From positions 1 to 18,841 of the forward strand of contig DAIRGS010000134.1 of assembly GCA_036794395.1 (NCBI GenBank): a stretch of 18,841 bases of DNA, in the 5' to 3' direction. This DNA comes from DASXMX01 sp036794395. Its GTDB lineage: Bacteria; Planctomycetota; Phycisphaerae; Tepidisphaerales; Tepidisphaeraceae. Positions 1 to 7,947 of the stretch are shown here, piece by piece. How positions within the stretch are numbered: position 1 is the first letter of the stretch; every line of letters starts with the position of its first letter. The notes under the pieces are model-generated. The model searched no databases. It worked only from the letters and a program-made list of their open reading frames with translations, and had not been told where the DNA came from. A program made the translations under genes and the position numbers.

Positions 1-5
1 TTGTG

Positions 6-21
6 CGCGGCTCACGCCGCG
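6..21 (-). terminator. Hairpin spanning the stop codon of the FG-GAP gene
   Basis: CGCGGCTCACGCCGCG is a perfect 6-bp stem with a 4-nt loop. On the minus strand the TGA stop codon lies in the loop. No T-run can be seen because the window ends. It may be a terminator stem or one copy of a short GC palindrome dispersed in the genome. Confidence 0.35.
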
Positions 22-1520
22 GGAAAGAAAATCACGCTTGAATAGGGGCTAGGTCCCGTGGCGAAACCGCTTGCGATGGTCCGTTGAGCTTGAAATGACG
101 CGACGCCTCCATTCTGAAGCGGATTCCCCGACGCGTTCTTGATGCTTCCATCATCGACCAGATTCAGCCCAAGAGTTCCGCTCCCCGATATCCCGTTCAC
201 CGTCACCGCATACGCGCCTCCGCTCCCGCTCACCACCACGGGCAGTCCCGCCGTCACGCCATTCAACGCCAACGAGAAATCCGTCGCATCCACCCCCGTC
301 ACCGGCTCACTAAAAGAAACCGTGTACGTGACGCTTGCGGCAATCGTGGCTGATCCCGCCGGGTTCGCGCGATTGATCGACACCACGCTGGGCGGCACAT
401 CCCCCACCAACACCCCCGCACCACCGCTTCCCCCATTGGCCACCAGCAAATCCACCCGTCCATCCCGATTCACATCCGCAGCAGCAATATTGAACGGTGC
501 TGTCCCCACTCCAAACGTCTTCTGATTTTGAAAACTCCCGTTTCCATTGCCCAAGAGCACACTCACCGAATTGCTGCTGTAATTCGCAGCCGCGATGTCC
601 AGCTTCCCATCCCCATTGATGTCGCTGATCACCACCGCCACCGGAACAGTGCCCACCCCAAAAGTCGTCTGCCCGCCAAACGTCCCATTCCCATTGCCCA
701 GCAGCACCCCCACCGAATTGCTCGACTCCTCCGCCACCACCAGATCCAGCTTCCCATCCCCATTCACATCCCCGCTGGTCACCGAGAACGGCAAGTTCCC
801 CGCCCCAAACGTCGCACGATTCCCAAACGATCCATTCCCATTCCCAAGCAGAACACTGACAGTGTTCGCGCTCTTGTTGGCAACCGCCAGATCCAGCTTC
901 CCATCCCGATTCAAATCGCTGATCGAGATGGACGCCGCCTGAGCCCCCGCACTGAACGTCTGCTGACCGGCAAATGTCCCATTCCCATTCCCCAGCAACA
1001 CCGACACCGTTCCCGCCCCATAGTTCGCCACCACCACGTCCGGCTTCCCATCCCCATTCACATCCGCCACCGCCACAAACCGCGCCTGACTCCCCGCTCC
1101 AAACGTCTGCTGCCCCAGAAACGTCCCATTTCCATTGCCCAGCAGCACGCTGACGCTGTTGCCTCCATTGTTGGAAGCAATCAGATCCACCCGCCCGTCC
1201 CGATTCACATCCGCCGTCGTCACCGAATACGGAGAACTCCCCACCAGGAAAACAGATTGGCCCCCAAACGTCCCGTTGCCATTGCCCAGCATCACGCTCA
1301 GCGAGTTCCCCCCCGCATTAGCAACAACCAGATCCAGCTTGCCGTCCCCATTCACATCCGCCGTCGTCACCGATCGCGTCTGCGTCCCCGCCCCGAACGT
1401 CACCTGCGGCGCAAACGCCGCGATGGCGCTTGAAAGCAGCATTCGTTTTTCCAATTGCTCCGCGCCGTACGTAACATGACTCTGCCGATTTCCCGCGCTC
1501 CTCTCCCGTTTGCGCATCAT
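12..1520 (-). CDS. Secreted FG-GAP/VCBS repeat protein with LEPR-XLL-like N-terminal tag
   Basis: Predicted exported, non-enzymatic protein of 502 residues. Residues 23-30 read LEKRMLLS, close to the LEPR-XLL motif found near the N-terminus of many planctomycete surface proteins. Residues about 43-378 hold seven 49-residue FG-GAP/VCBS repeats, each with a DVNGDGKLD-type acidic loop (a likely Ca2+ site) and, in the first six, GNGNGTF or GNGNGSF; the seventh lacks that ending. Residues about 380-475 resemble a bacterial Ig-like domain. The frame is open up to 1697, but I chose the ATG at 1520 because a Shine-Dalgarno GGGAG lies 4 nt upstream and the LEPR-like tag then falls near the N-terminus. 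The tail after the Ig-like domain begins like another FG-GAP repeat (TGPSPYS) and stops at once, so the protein may be shortened. FG-GAP repeats usually form beta-propellers for adhesion or ligand binding; the ligand is unknown. Confidence 0.85.
   Translation of the reverse strand: MMRKRERSAGNRQSHVTYGAEQLEKRMLLSSAIAAFAPQVTFGAGTQTRSVTTADVNGDGKLDLVVANAGGNSLSVMLGNGNGTFGGQSVFLVGSSPYSVTTADVNRDGRVDLIASNNGGNSVSVLLGNGNGTFLGQQTFGAGSQARFVAVADVNGDGKPDVVVANYGAGTVSVLLGNGNGTFAGQQTFSAGAQAASISISDLNRDGKLDLAVANKSANTVSVLLGNGNGSFGNRATFGAGNLPFSVTSGDVNGDGKLDLVVAEESSNSVGVLLGNGNGTFGGQTTFGVGTVPVAVVISDINGDGKLDIAAANYSSNSVSVLLGNGNGSFQNQKTFGVGTAPFNIAAADVNRDGRVDLLVANGGSGGAGVLVGDVPPSVVSINRANPAGSATIAASVTYTVSFSEPVTGVDATDFSLALNGVTAGLPVVVSGSGGAYAVTVNGISGSGTLGLNLVDDGSIKNASGNPLQNGGVASFQAQRTIASGFATGPSPYSSVIFFPAA
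387..1394 (-). repeat. Coding tandem repeat, 147-bp period, seven units
   Basis: Seven consecutive units of 147 bp encode the FG-GAP repeats. The most conserved stretches are those encoding GNGNGTF and DVNGDGKLD. The conserved 3-nt phase and the diverged flanks show protein repeat expansion and not a CRISPR or satellite array. The last unit is incomplete. Confidence 0.85.
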
Positions 1521-1691
1521 TGATCTCCCGACTTGAAATGTGAAGCCGCCATCCTCCCCTTTCCCGGCGGGCTGGGCAACACGTAAATCCGTTCCGCGCG
1601 TAAAACCCGACAACGTCATACCCACCCCATTGACAAGCATCTCGCCCCACTCCCGGAAAATAGGACATTTTTCCGACCCTTGCTGGCCCGT

Positions 1692-1718
1692 TGTCAATTG
1701 TCCACTGTCAATTGTCCA
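1692..1718. repeat. Two direct copies of TGTCAATTGTCCA
   Basis: TGTCAATTGTCCA occurs at 1692-1704 and 1706-1718, one base apart, in the divergent intergenic region. It resembles the short AT-rich dispersed motifs that planctomycete genomes carry between genes. The second copy supplies the candidate -35 box TTGTCC of the downstream gene. Confidence 0.6.
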
Positions 1719-1740
1719 TTGCCCCTTCCCTCCCTACACT
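1712..1740 (+). promoter_or_regulatory. Candidate sigma-70-type promoter of the MBL-fold gene
   Basis: TTGTCC (1712-1717), a 17-nt spacer and TACACT (1735-1740) match the housekeeping consensus at 4 of 6 bases each. The -10 box ends 9 nt before the ATG at 1750, so the transcript would have almost no leader. No Shine-Dalgarno precedes this ATG (the upstream bases are C-rich), which fits leaderless translation. Confidence 0.45.
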
Positions 1741-1749
1741 CACCCCCAC

Positions 1750-2667
1750 ATGGCGGAAAAGTCGTACCTGGTTCAGCGTTTCGCAAAACTGTCACTCGGC
1801 CTTCACCACGTGATCGGCTACAGCGTGGCCGGTGAAGAAACCGTCATGCAGATCCCCGAGCTTAACGTCTGCTTCGACATCGGCCGGTGCCCGCATTTCG
1901 CCCTCACCAGCGATTACCTCTGCATCTCGCACGGCCACATGGATCATCTGGCCGGCCTCCCCTACTACCTCTCCCAGCGCTACTTCCAGGGCATGAAGCC
2001 CGGCACCATTTTCCTCCCAGCTGAGTTGGAAAAACCGATCGACCAATTGCTCCGCTGCTGGCGCGATGTCGAGCGGCAGGGAACCCCCTACACGCTCATC
2101 CCCATGCGGGCCGGCCAGCTTCACGAAGTCCGCCGCGATTTTGGCATCCGCGCCGTCGCCACCCATCATGGTGGACCCAGCCTCGGCTATGTGCTTATTA
2201 ACATCCGGGAAAAGCTCAAGCAGGAATTCATCGGCGTGCCCGGCCCCGAACTGGTCGCCATGAAAAAACGCGGCGTCGAAATCCAGTATCGCGTCGAGGT
2301 GCCCATCGTCGCATACCTGGGCGACACAACAGCCGGCCCCGTCTTTGACGAGCCCGACGTCCAAAACGCCGAGATCCTGCTGACGGAGGTCACGTTCTTC
2401 GACGCCGATCACCGCACCAAGGCCAAGCTCGGAAGGCACATGCACCTCGAGCAGTTCGTCCAGATCGCTCCGAAGCTCAAGAACCGGGATATTGTCCTGA
2501 TCCACGTCACCCGCCGCACCGGAATCAGTCGGGCGAAGCGTGTCCTGACTAAGCGGCTTGGGGAAGAGCGCATGAAAAACATTCACATCCTGATGGACTT
2601 CGAAGGTGCGCACGAAGAAGGCGAAGTCGAAGACGCCGGCCCCCCACCGGCCGATACCGCCGAGTGA
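1750..2667 (+). CDS. RNase Z-like metallo-beta-lactamase-fold hydrolase
   Basis: 305 residues, cytoplasmic (no signal peptide). The metal-binding core is clear: HGHMDH at residues 61-66, His139-His140, Asp192 in GDT, and C-terminal histidines in HMHLEQF (230, 232) and IHVTRR (252). The HxHxDH layout followed by LAGLPYYLSQRYFQ resembles the RNase Z (tRNA 3'-endonuclease) branch of the superfamily, so tRNA 3' processing is possible. Other phosphodiesterase-type substrates are not excluded, and I did not assign a symbol. The frame is open from 1540, but the upstream part is low-complexity intergenic sequence. The ATG at 1750 follows a plausible promoter, and the conserved sequence starts just after it. 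The C-terminus ends in an acidic, proline-rich tail of about 20 residues. Confidence 0.85.
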   Translation: MAEKSYLVQRFAKLSLGLHHVIGYSVAGEETVMQIPELNVCFDIGRCPHFALTSDYLCISHGHMDHLAGLPYYLSQRYFQGMKPGTIFLPAELEKPIDQLLRCWRDVERQGTPYTLIPMRAGQLHEVRRDFGIRAVATHHGGPSLGYVLINIREKLKQEFIGVPGPELVAMKKRGVEIQYRVEVPIVAYLGDTTAGPVFDEPDVQNAEILLTEVTFFDADHRTKAKLGRHMHLEQFVQIAPKLKNRDIVLIHVTRRTGISRAKRVLTKRLGEERMKNIHILMDFEGAHEEGEVEDAGPPPADTAE

Positions 2668-2693
2668 TGCGCCATTCCGAGCCCCGAATCAGA

Positions 2694-2721
2694 TTGATCC
2701 TGTCTTCGCGCGTGTTACCCT
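2694..2721 (+). promoter_or_regulatory. Candidate promoter of the STN-module gene
   Basis: TTGATC (2694-2699), a 16-nt spacer and TACCCT (2716-2721), the latter preceded by TG as in an extended -10. The -10 ends 7 nt before the ATG at 2729 and there is no Shine-Dalgarno, again suggesting a very short or absent leader. Confidence 0.4.
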
Positions 2722-2728
2722 TTAGCAA

Positions 2729-3919
2729 ATGCGAATTTCCGCGATTGCTCTTGGCGTTGTGGGGCTGATAGGCGTGCTGGCGACGGTGGCGGTTGGCCAG
2801 AAGTCCAGCAACGCGACCAGCGCGCTGATCAACGAGGCGCTGGACAAAAACGTCAATCTGACGGTGAACGATGTTCTGCCGGCGGTGCTGAAAGGCATCG
2901 AAGAAAAAACCGGCGTGCGCATTGTCGCCACCGACGCCGTGTTTGAACTGCTTCCTTGGGGGGAACAGACAAACATCAAGGCAACCGTTGAAAACCAGAC
3001 CTTGCGCGCGGCCCTGACCGCAATCGCCCAGAAGCTCGGGCTGACCTGGGAATTAGGGCAGTTCGAGGTCGTCCTGAGACCAATGCCGGCCCTGTCGCGC
3101 CTGGGCCGGCGGGCGACGATTGGGGAGATCCAGATTCTTGAGCTGGTACGAACGACCAACTTTACCGGGGGAAAACCGCAGATGACGGCGCGTGATCTGC
3201 TGCATGCGGTGGACCAGCAACTGGCCAAAATCAAGAAGCTGCCGGTCGTGCTCGACATTCGATCGGGGGATTCCAACGATCCGCAATCGGGATTTATTCA
3301 ACTCGATAAGCTGATAAACGTTCCACGCGAGAGCCATTTGAGCGTTGTGCTTGAGGACCTTGTCCGGCAAAGCAATGCGACGTGGTATCCATGGGGGACG
3401 AAGATTGTGGTGGTGCCCAAGCAGCAGAACGTTCGGATGCAGTTGGATAAGCCGATCACGGCTCATTTCAATGGGATGGATATTGGCCGGGTTCTGGACA
3501 AGCTCTCGGCCGACAGCGGTGTGGCGTTTCAGATTGAGCCGGGCGCGTTCCAACGCGTGCCGGCGCAGTATCGGAGCATTCGCCTGGACATGGAGAACGC
3601 GACGGTCCGGCAAGTCCTGGAGGATATTCGCGGCGTCACGGGCCTGGATTATGTGGTCAAATCTGAGGGGGTTTATGTCTGGAACCAGAACCCAAGTATG
3701 GGAGGTTCGCCGGGGGGAACGACCGACCCGGTTGTTGCAATGATTGCCGCCGAGGGCGGTATGCAAATCATGCTGCGCGAATCTGAACTGCCGGCCGACG
3801 TTCGCGCTTACCTGGTTCATAAAAAACACGAGACGATTTTGAAGCTGCGGGAGAACATGAAGGCGGAACACTTTGTTCCGATGACGCAGCCCGCCACGCA
3901 GCCGGAGAGCGGGAAGTAA
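2729..3919 (+). CDS. Exported protein with three STN-like (secretin/TonB short N-terminal) modules
   Basis: 396 residues. Residues 1-23 form a signal peptide (short basic start, long hydrophobic stretch, likely cut near AVG-Q). Three alpha/beta modules of STN type follow at about 42-117, 150-232 and 242-320. Each has the pattern helix (VLPAVLKGIEEKTGV), strand, ATVENQTLRAALTAIA-like segment, and closing strand (FEVVLRP, KIVVVP, GVYVW). In secretins and TonB receptors such modules sit in the periplasm ahead of a beta-barrel, but no barrel is present here. The protein ends in a PATQPESGK tail typical of Phycisphaerae exported proteins. The next gene starts 46 bp downstream and is probably co-transcribed. 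Function unknown; a periplasmic adaptor or substrate-binding role is inference. Confidence 0.7.
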   Translation: MRISAIALGVVGLIGVLATVAVGQKSSNATSALINEALDKNVNLTVNDVLPAVLKGIEEKTGVRIVATDAVFELLPWGEQTNIKATVENQTLRAALTAIAQKLGLTWELGQFEVVLRPMPALSRLGRRATIGEIQILELVRTTNFTGGKPQMTARDLLHAVDQQLAKIKKLPVVLDIRSGDSNDPQSGFIQLDKLINVPRESHLSVVLEDLVRQSNATWYPWGTKIVVVPKQQNVRMQLDKPITAHFNGMDIGRVLDKLSADSGVAFQIEPGAFQRVPAQYRSIRLDMENATVRQVLEDIRGVTGLDYVVKSEGVYVWNQNPSMGGSPGGTTDPVVAMIAAEGGMQIMLRESELPADVRAYLVHKKHETILKLRENMKAEHFVPMTQPATQPESGK

Positions 3920-3965
3920 AGAACAGAGCAGCGAAGAACATTTCACTCAGGGCAAGGAGAATTCG

Positions 3966-5441
3966 ATGAAGAGGGACTATCGCGGTTTAGCGGTTCTATT
4001 TGCGATGATTTGTCTGCCGACAGTATTGCGGGCGGCGGATCGGCCGTTGCTGCATCCACTGTTCGCAAGCGACATGGTTTTGCAGCGCGACATGGAAGAC
4101 CCGATCTGGGGATGGACGGAGCCGGGCAAGCAAGTCACGGTTTCGATGAACGGCAAAACCGCAACCGCAACGGCGGACCAGAGTGGGAAATGGATGGCGA
4201 AGATTGGGCCATTCGAAGCGGGCGGGCCTTTTGAATTGACGGTGTCGGGGCCGGAGCAGATCAAGTTGACCAACATCCTGGTGGGCGATGTGTGGATCTG
4301 CTCGGGGCAGTCGAACATGGAGTTTGGGGTTGGCAACGGCTACGACCGTGATCATGAGATTGCTGCCGCGAACTATCCAAAGATTCGGCTTTTTACCGTG
4401 CCGAAACATGTGGCTTATGAGCCGCAGAGCGATTTCGCCAAGAACCAAAAGCAGCCGGATGAAGCCAAGTGGCTCGAGTGTACTTCGAAGAACATCATGG
4501 TCGGAGACTGGGGCGGGTTCTCGGCGGTGGCGTATTTCTTTGGGCGCGATTTGCACGAGAAGCTGAATATCCCGATTGGATTGGTCCATACTTCATGGGG
4601 TGGGACGATCGCGGAAGCGTGGGTAAGCGGCCCTTCGCTGAAAAAGATGGCGGATTTCAGCGGTGTAGTCGAGAAAATCGAGGCGCAGAAAGGAGCCGCA
4701 CCCGCGGCCAACCCGCGGCAGCCGAATGGCAACCCGAATGTTGCGACTGTTCTTTACAACGGCATGATCGCGCCGCTGGAGCCGATGGCCGCCAAGGGCG
4801 CCATCTGGTACCAGGGTGAGAGCAACGCATCGCGGGCGACGCAATATCGCACGCTGCTGCCGACACTCATTCACGACTGGCGCGGGCGATTTACGGGTGG
4901 GGAGTTCCCGTTTTTCATCGTTCAGTTGGCCGGGTTTCAGGCGGTTAACGCCGAGCCAGGGGAATCGAAGTGGGCCGAGCTGCGGGAAGCCCAGTCACTG
5001 GCCGCCGATGCGGTTGGGCATAGCGCAATCGCGTCGGCGATTGACCTGGGGAACACGCTGGATATTCACCCGAAGAACAAGCAGGAAGTGGGCGCCAGGC
5101 TCGCCCTTGATGCGCTGGCGATTGCATATGGGAAGGACGTGGAATACTCAGGGCCGGTTTACAAGAGCATGGAAGTGAAGGGTAAGACGATCGTGCTGCA
5201 CTTTGACCACGCTAAAGGCGGGCTGGCCGGGCAGCCTAAGGGATTTGCCATCGCGGGGGAGGACAAGATGTTTATCTGGGCCAACGCGAAGGCGCAGGGG
5301 GACACGGTAACGGTCACGTCGCCGAACGTGGAACATCCGCTGGCGGTGCGGTACGGCTGGGCGGATAACCCGGATCAGGCGAATTTGTATAACAAGGCGG
5401 GACTGCCTGCGGTGCCATTTCGGACTGATGCACCTAAATAA
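3966..5441 (+). CDS. Sialate O-acetylesterase-like SGNH esterase (SASA family)
   Basis: 491 residues with a signal peptide (about 1-23, ending LRAADRP). It probably removes acetyl groups from sugars (sialic acids or plant/algal polysaccharides) in the periplasm or outside. The family blocks are present in order: CSGQSNME with the nucleophile Ser116, HTSWGGT at 208-213, WYQGESNA with Glu285, and DIHPKNK with catalytic Asp366/His368. This is full length for the SASA family. The ATG at 3966 is supported by AAGGAG 6 nt upstream. It lies 46 bp after the STN-module gene and upstream of a sulfatase, which suggests polysaccharide deacetylation and desulfation. The natural substrate cannot be read from sequence; planctomycete members are often polysaccharide esterases and not sialidase partners. 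Confidence 0.88.
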   Translation: MKRDYRGLAVLFAMICLPTVLRAADRPLLHPLFASDMVLQRDMEDPIWGWTEPGKQVTVSMNGKTATATADQSGKWMAKIGPFEAGGPFELTVSGPEQIKLTNILVGDVWICSGQSNMEFGVGNGYDRDHEIAAANYPKIRLFTVPKHVAYEPQSDFAKNQKQPDEAKWLECTSKNIMVGDWGGFSAVAYFFGRDLHEKLNIPIGLVHTSWGGTIAEAWVSGPSLKKMADFSGVVEKIEAQKGAAPAANPRQPNGNPNVATVLYNGMIAPLEPMAAKGAIWYQGESNASRATQYRTLLPTLIHDWRGRFTGGEFPFFIVQLAGFQAVNAEPGESKWAELREAQSLAADAVGHSAIASAIDLGNTLDIHPKNKQEVGARLALDALAIAYGKDVEYSGPVYKSMEVKGKTIVLHFDHAKGGLAGQPKGFAIAGEDKMFIWANAKAQGDTVTVTSPNVEHPLAVRYGWADNPDQANLYNKAGLPAVPFRTDAPK

Positions 5442-5473
5442 GTGACAGAAGAAGATGCAACCACGGAGGCACG

Positions 5474-5530
5474 GCCTTCGGCTCGACTCGACCGAGCTCG
5501 TCGCGGGCTGAGGCTCAGGCTCGAAGAGAG
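5474..5530. repeat. Dispersed repeat, short copy of the hyuA-hyuB inverted-repeat unit
   Basis: These 57 bp are identical to 10677-10733 and to the reverse complement of 10934-10990. The unit is GC-rich and internally palindromic (TCGACTCGA, CTGAGGCTC). Here it is flanked on both sides by the short motif ACACGGAGGC or CCACGGAGGC, as if placed inside another repeat. Confidence 0.85.
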
Positions 5531-5564
5531 ACACGGAGGCGCGCTCAAATCAGTAATAGTTGTT

Positions 5565-5671
5565 GCCACGGATGGACACAGATGAACACTGATAAATGCG
5601 AAGTGAATCATCTGTTTGGGAATTGCTTAATGCCTTGTCTTTATCTGTGTTCATCTGTGTCCATCTGTGGC
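5565..5671. repeat. Inverted repeat of the 'cacagatgaacac' family
   Basis: Arms of 32 nt at 5565-5596 and 5640-5671 pair with two mismatches around a 43-nt loop. The motif (ACAGATGAACAC) is one of the dispersed intergenic repeats seen in planctomycete and related genomes. It ends 23 nt before the sulfatase start. The 5442-5693 spacer holds only this and the preceding repeat. Confidence 0.8.
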
Positions 5672-5693
5672 GATATTCCGATCGGAGGCGAGT

Positions 5694-7130
5694 TTGAATC
5701 GTTCTGCTAAATCTCGGCGGAGCTTCATACGCGGCGTGGTGGCCGCGGGACTCGCGGCCCGATGGAGTGGGCAGGCAAACGCGAGCAGTGCCGATCGACG
5801 GCCCAATGTGCTGATGATTGTCGCGGACGATCAACGGTCGGACATGATCGCGGCGTTGGGCAATCCGCGCGTCAAGACACCGAACCTGGATCGGCTGGCC
5901 AACGAGGGGTTCAACTTCTCACGGGCTCGATGCATGGGGGCGCAAGTGGGCGCGGTGTGCATCGCGGCACGGGCGATGATTCATACGGGCCGGTCGATGT
6001 TTCGCGCGCCTCACAACCTCCCGGCTCGAATCGCGACGATGCCGGAGACGTTTCGCAAGGCGGGGTATTCGACGTTTGGATGCGGCAAGTGGCACAACGA
6101 GCGGGCGAGCTTTGCTCGTGGGTTTGGCGCTGCCGGTAATGTATTTTTCGGGGGGATGAACGGCAACCAATATCGTGTGCGCGTCCATCGGGAATTTGAT
6201 CCGACAGGCGTGTACGATCCTCAGATGGCGGGGAACGCGTACAAGTTCTCATCGGAACTGTTCGCTGACGCGGCGGTGGATTTCCTGGGAACTTATAAGC
6301 AGGAAGCGCCGTTTTTCGCGTATTGCGCGTTTACGTCGCCGCACGATCCCCGCACGCCCCCGCCGCCTTATTCGACGATGTACGACCCGGCCAGGATTGA
6401 GTTGCCGAAGAACTTCCTGCCGGGCCATCCATTTGATAACGGAGAACTCAAGATCCGTGATGAGATGCTGGCACCGTTTCCGCGAACCGAGGCCGATACC
6501 CGCAAGCAATTGTGCGACTACTACGGGATGGTGAGCAGCCAGGACGAGCAGGTTGGCCGGATCTTGCAGGCGCTGCACAACTCCGGGCGGGCGGAAAATA
6601 CGATCGTTCTGTACACCGGGGATCATGGGCTGGCAATCGGATCTCATGGATTGTTCGGCAAGCAGAATGTGTATGAGCATTCGGTGGGCGTGCCCATGAT
6701 TTTCCACGGGCCGGGCATTTCGCATGGTCAGTCGGATGCGCTGGTATATGGGATGGATCTGTTTCCAACGTTGTGCCAGTATGCGGATGTCGCAAGTCCG
6801 AGCGGAGTGGAGGGGCACGACCTATCTTCGATCATGCACGGCAGCGCGCATCACGTGCGCGACTTCGCATTTCACGCTTATATCGCGCAGGGGAAAAAGG
6901 GATCGATCCCGCGAACCCAGCATGCGATCCGGGAAGAGCGGTGGAAGTACATCCGATATCGCGTGGAGGGAAAAACGACAACGCAGTTGTTCGATCTGGC
7001 CGCCGATCCGTTTGAGATCAACGATCTGGCCAAGGATGCGGCGTCGGTTTCGGAATTAGCCCGGCTGGAGAAGCTTCTGGGCCAAACTCAGGATTCGCTG
7101 GATGAACCCGCGGGTTGGAAAAACGCGTGA
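5694..7130 (+). CDS. Tat-exported sulfatase (type I, arylsulfatase-like)
   Basis: 478 residues, hydrolysing sulfate esters outside the cytoplasm. Near the N-terminus SRRSFIR followed by GVVAAGLAA is a twin-arginine signal. Then come the metal site ADDQ (Asp45, Asp46), the formylglycine motif region GAVCIAAR (Cys89, Arg93), HTGR, GKWH (Lys and His), SPHDPR, and TGDHG (Asp310, His311) with Lys323. The Cys motif reads C-I-A-A-R, with Ala where most family members have Pro. I chose TTG at 5694 over the in-frame GTG at 5667 because GGAGG lies 5 nt upstream of TTG, whereas the GTG lies inside a dispersed repeat. Length and motifs suggest a complete enzyme. It probably works with the upstream esterase on sulfated polysaccharides; the exact substrate is unknown. 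Confidence 0.9.
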   Translation: MNRSAKSRRSFIRGVVAAGLAARWSGQANASSADRRPNVLMIVADDQRSDMIAALGNPRVKTPNLDRLANEGFNFSRARCMGAQVGAVCIAARAMIHTGRSMFRAPHNLPARIATMPETFRKAGYSTFGCGKWHNERASFARGFGAAGNVFFGGMNGNQYRVRVHREFDPTGVYDPQMAGNAYKFSSELFADAAVDFLGTYKQEAPFFAYCAFTSPHDPRTPPPPYSTMYDPARIELPKNFLPGHPFDNGELKIRDEMLAPFPRTEADTRKQLCDYYGMVSSQDEQVGRILQALHNSGRAENTIVLYTGDHGLAIGSHGLFGKQNVYEHSVGVPMIFHGPGISHGQSDALVYGMDLFPTLCQYADVASPSGVEGHDLSSIMHGSAHHVRDFAFHAYIAQGKKGSIPRTQHAIREERWKYIRYRVEGKTTTQLFDLAADPFEINDLAKDAASVSELARLEKLLGQTQDSLDEPAGWKNA

Positions 7131-7179
7131 TGATCGAATGGGAATCGTTGGGAGTGAACTGCAGGATTAAGGTGCTCGC

Positions 7180-7572
7180 GTGCGCCGACGGCTCTTCAAT
7201 TTCGCCACTGCATTGTCCCTATTGCTTTGCATGGCGACGGTGGTGCTGTGGGTACGTAGCTATCGGTCTCAGTACGACTATCGGTGGGTGATGGGATACG
7301 GCTTCGTTTCACTCAATGGTGGTTATATCGTGGATTACATTGAGCCCTCCAATATCTGGAGAGGAGTTACCCTCGTAGCCTCCGGTCGGTATTCAGTGCT
7401 TGTTACATGGCTCAGTGCAACGCCAATCATGTGGGCAATCAACTTCTACTACCGCTCGCGACGCCAGAATACAGCGAATGGCCACTGTCGGACCTGCTCC
7501 TACAGTCTCACCGGCAACACCAGGGGTGTTTGCCCTGAATGCGGGATGGCAGTAGAGAGGAGCTTTTCGTGA
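7180..7572 (+). CDS. Small membrane protein with C-terminal CxxC...CxxC zinc ribbon
   Basis: 130 residues, hypothetical. Predicted membrane segments are at about 7-25 and 71-91. The C-terminus carries CRTC (Cys103, Cys106), an 11-residue linker and CPEC (Cys118, Cys121), a zinc-ribbon pattern that recurs in many small planctomycete membrane proteins of unknown role. The start is GTG at 7180 with GGTG 5 nt upstream. It begins 49 bp after the sulfatase stop, so read-through transcription is possible. Its stop overlaps the start of the next gene (GTGA at 7569-7572), indicating translational coupling. No catalytic motif is visible. Confidence 0.7.
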   Translation: MRRRLFNFATALSLLLCMATVVLWVRSYRSQYDYRWVMGYGFVSLNGGYIVDYIEPSNIWRGVTLVASGRYSVLVTWLSATPIMWAINFYYRSRRQNTANGHCRTCSYSLTGNTRGVCPECGMAVERSFS

Positions 7573-7886
7573 TTCGGACGCGTGCCAAGTTGCTTTGCCA
7601 GAGCGGGACGGTGTGTTACTCCGGCTGGCTGGACGTGGAATACGTTGAAGGACATGACCGATACGGTAGTCCGGCTGTCTTTGGAACGGTGGCCGTCCCG
7701 GCGAGCATCGAACTTCCGCAGCTACGGGATTTTTCGGGCATACCGCCGCGTTTCTTTCCGCTCGCCGACAGAGCGGGATACAGCTTTCTGATGCGCACCG
7801 AGAAGGGGCTGGACTTCGGAGTGGATCTTTTAAGGGGTGAGCCGCTCAGCAGGTTTGTGGGTCATATGCGAGGGCGAATGGACTGA
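7569..7886 (+). CDS. Hypothetical protein coupled to the zinc-ribbon membrane protein
   Basis: 105 residues, no family recognised. The start is GTG at 7569, overlapping the previous stop as GTGA, with a strong GAGGAG 6 nt upstream; this makes it a credible gene despite its size. There is no signal peptide or membrane segment. The sequence looks like a small soluble alpha/beta domain (WLDVEYVEG, FGTVAVPASIELP, SFLMRTEKGLDFGVDLL). An earlier in-frame ATG at 7539 lies inside the previous gene and has no ribosome site. Its role, probably shared with its partner, is unknown. Confidence 0.55.
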   Translation: MIRTRAKLLCQSGTVCYSGWLDVEYVEGHDRYGSPAVFGTVAVPASIELPQLRDFSGIPPRFFPLADRAGYSFLMRTEKGLDFGVDLLRGEPLSRFVGHMRGRMD

Positions 7887-7947
7887 GACCGCCAAATGCA
7901 TGCTGAATGTTGTCGACAACGCCCCGATCATGCGCCAATCGCCCTAT

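Noticed and set aside
387..1394. Regular 147-bp period that might suggest a CRISPR or satellite array
   Set aside because: Units are coding, in phase and match FG-GAP protein repeats; there are no short identical repeats with unique spacers.
5667..5693. GTG at 5667 as the sulfatase start
   Set aside because: It lies in the dispersed inverted repeat and has no ribosome site; TTG 5694 has GGAGG at ideal distance directly before the Tat signal.
5550..5834. 94-codon minus-strand frame before the sulfatase
   Set aside because: Half of it is the inverted repeat and the rest is antisense to the sulfatase N-terminus.
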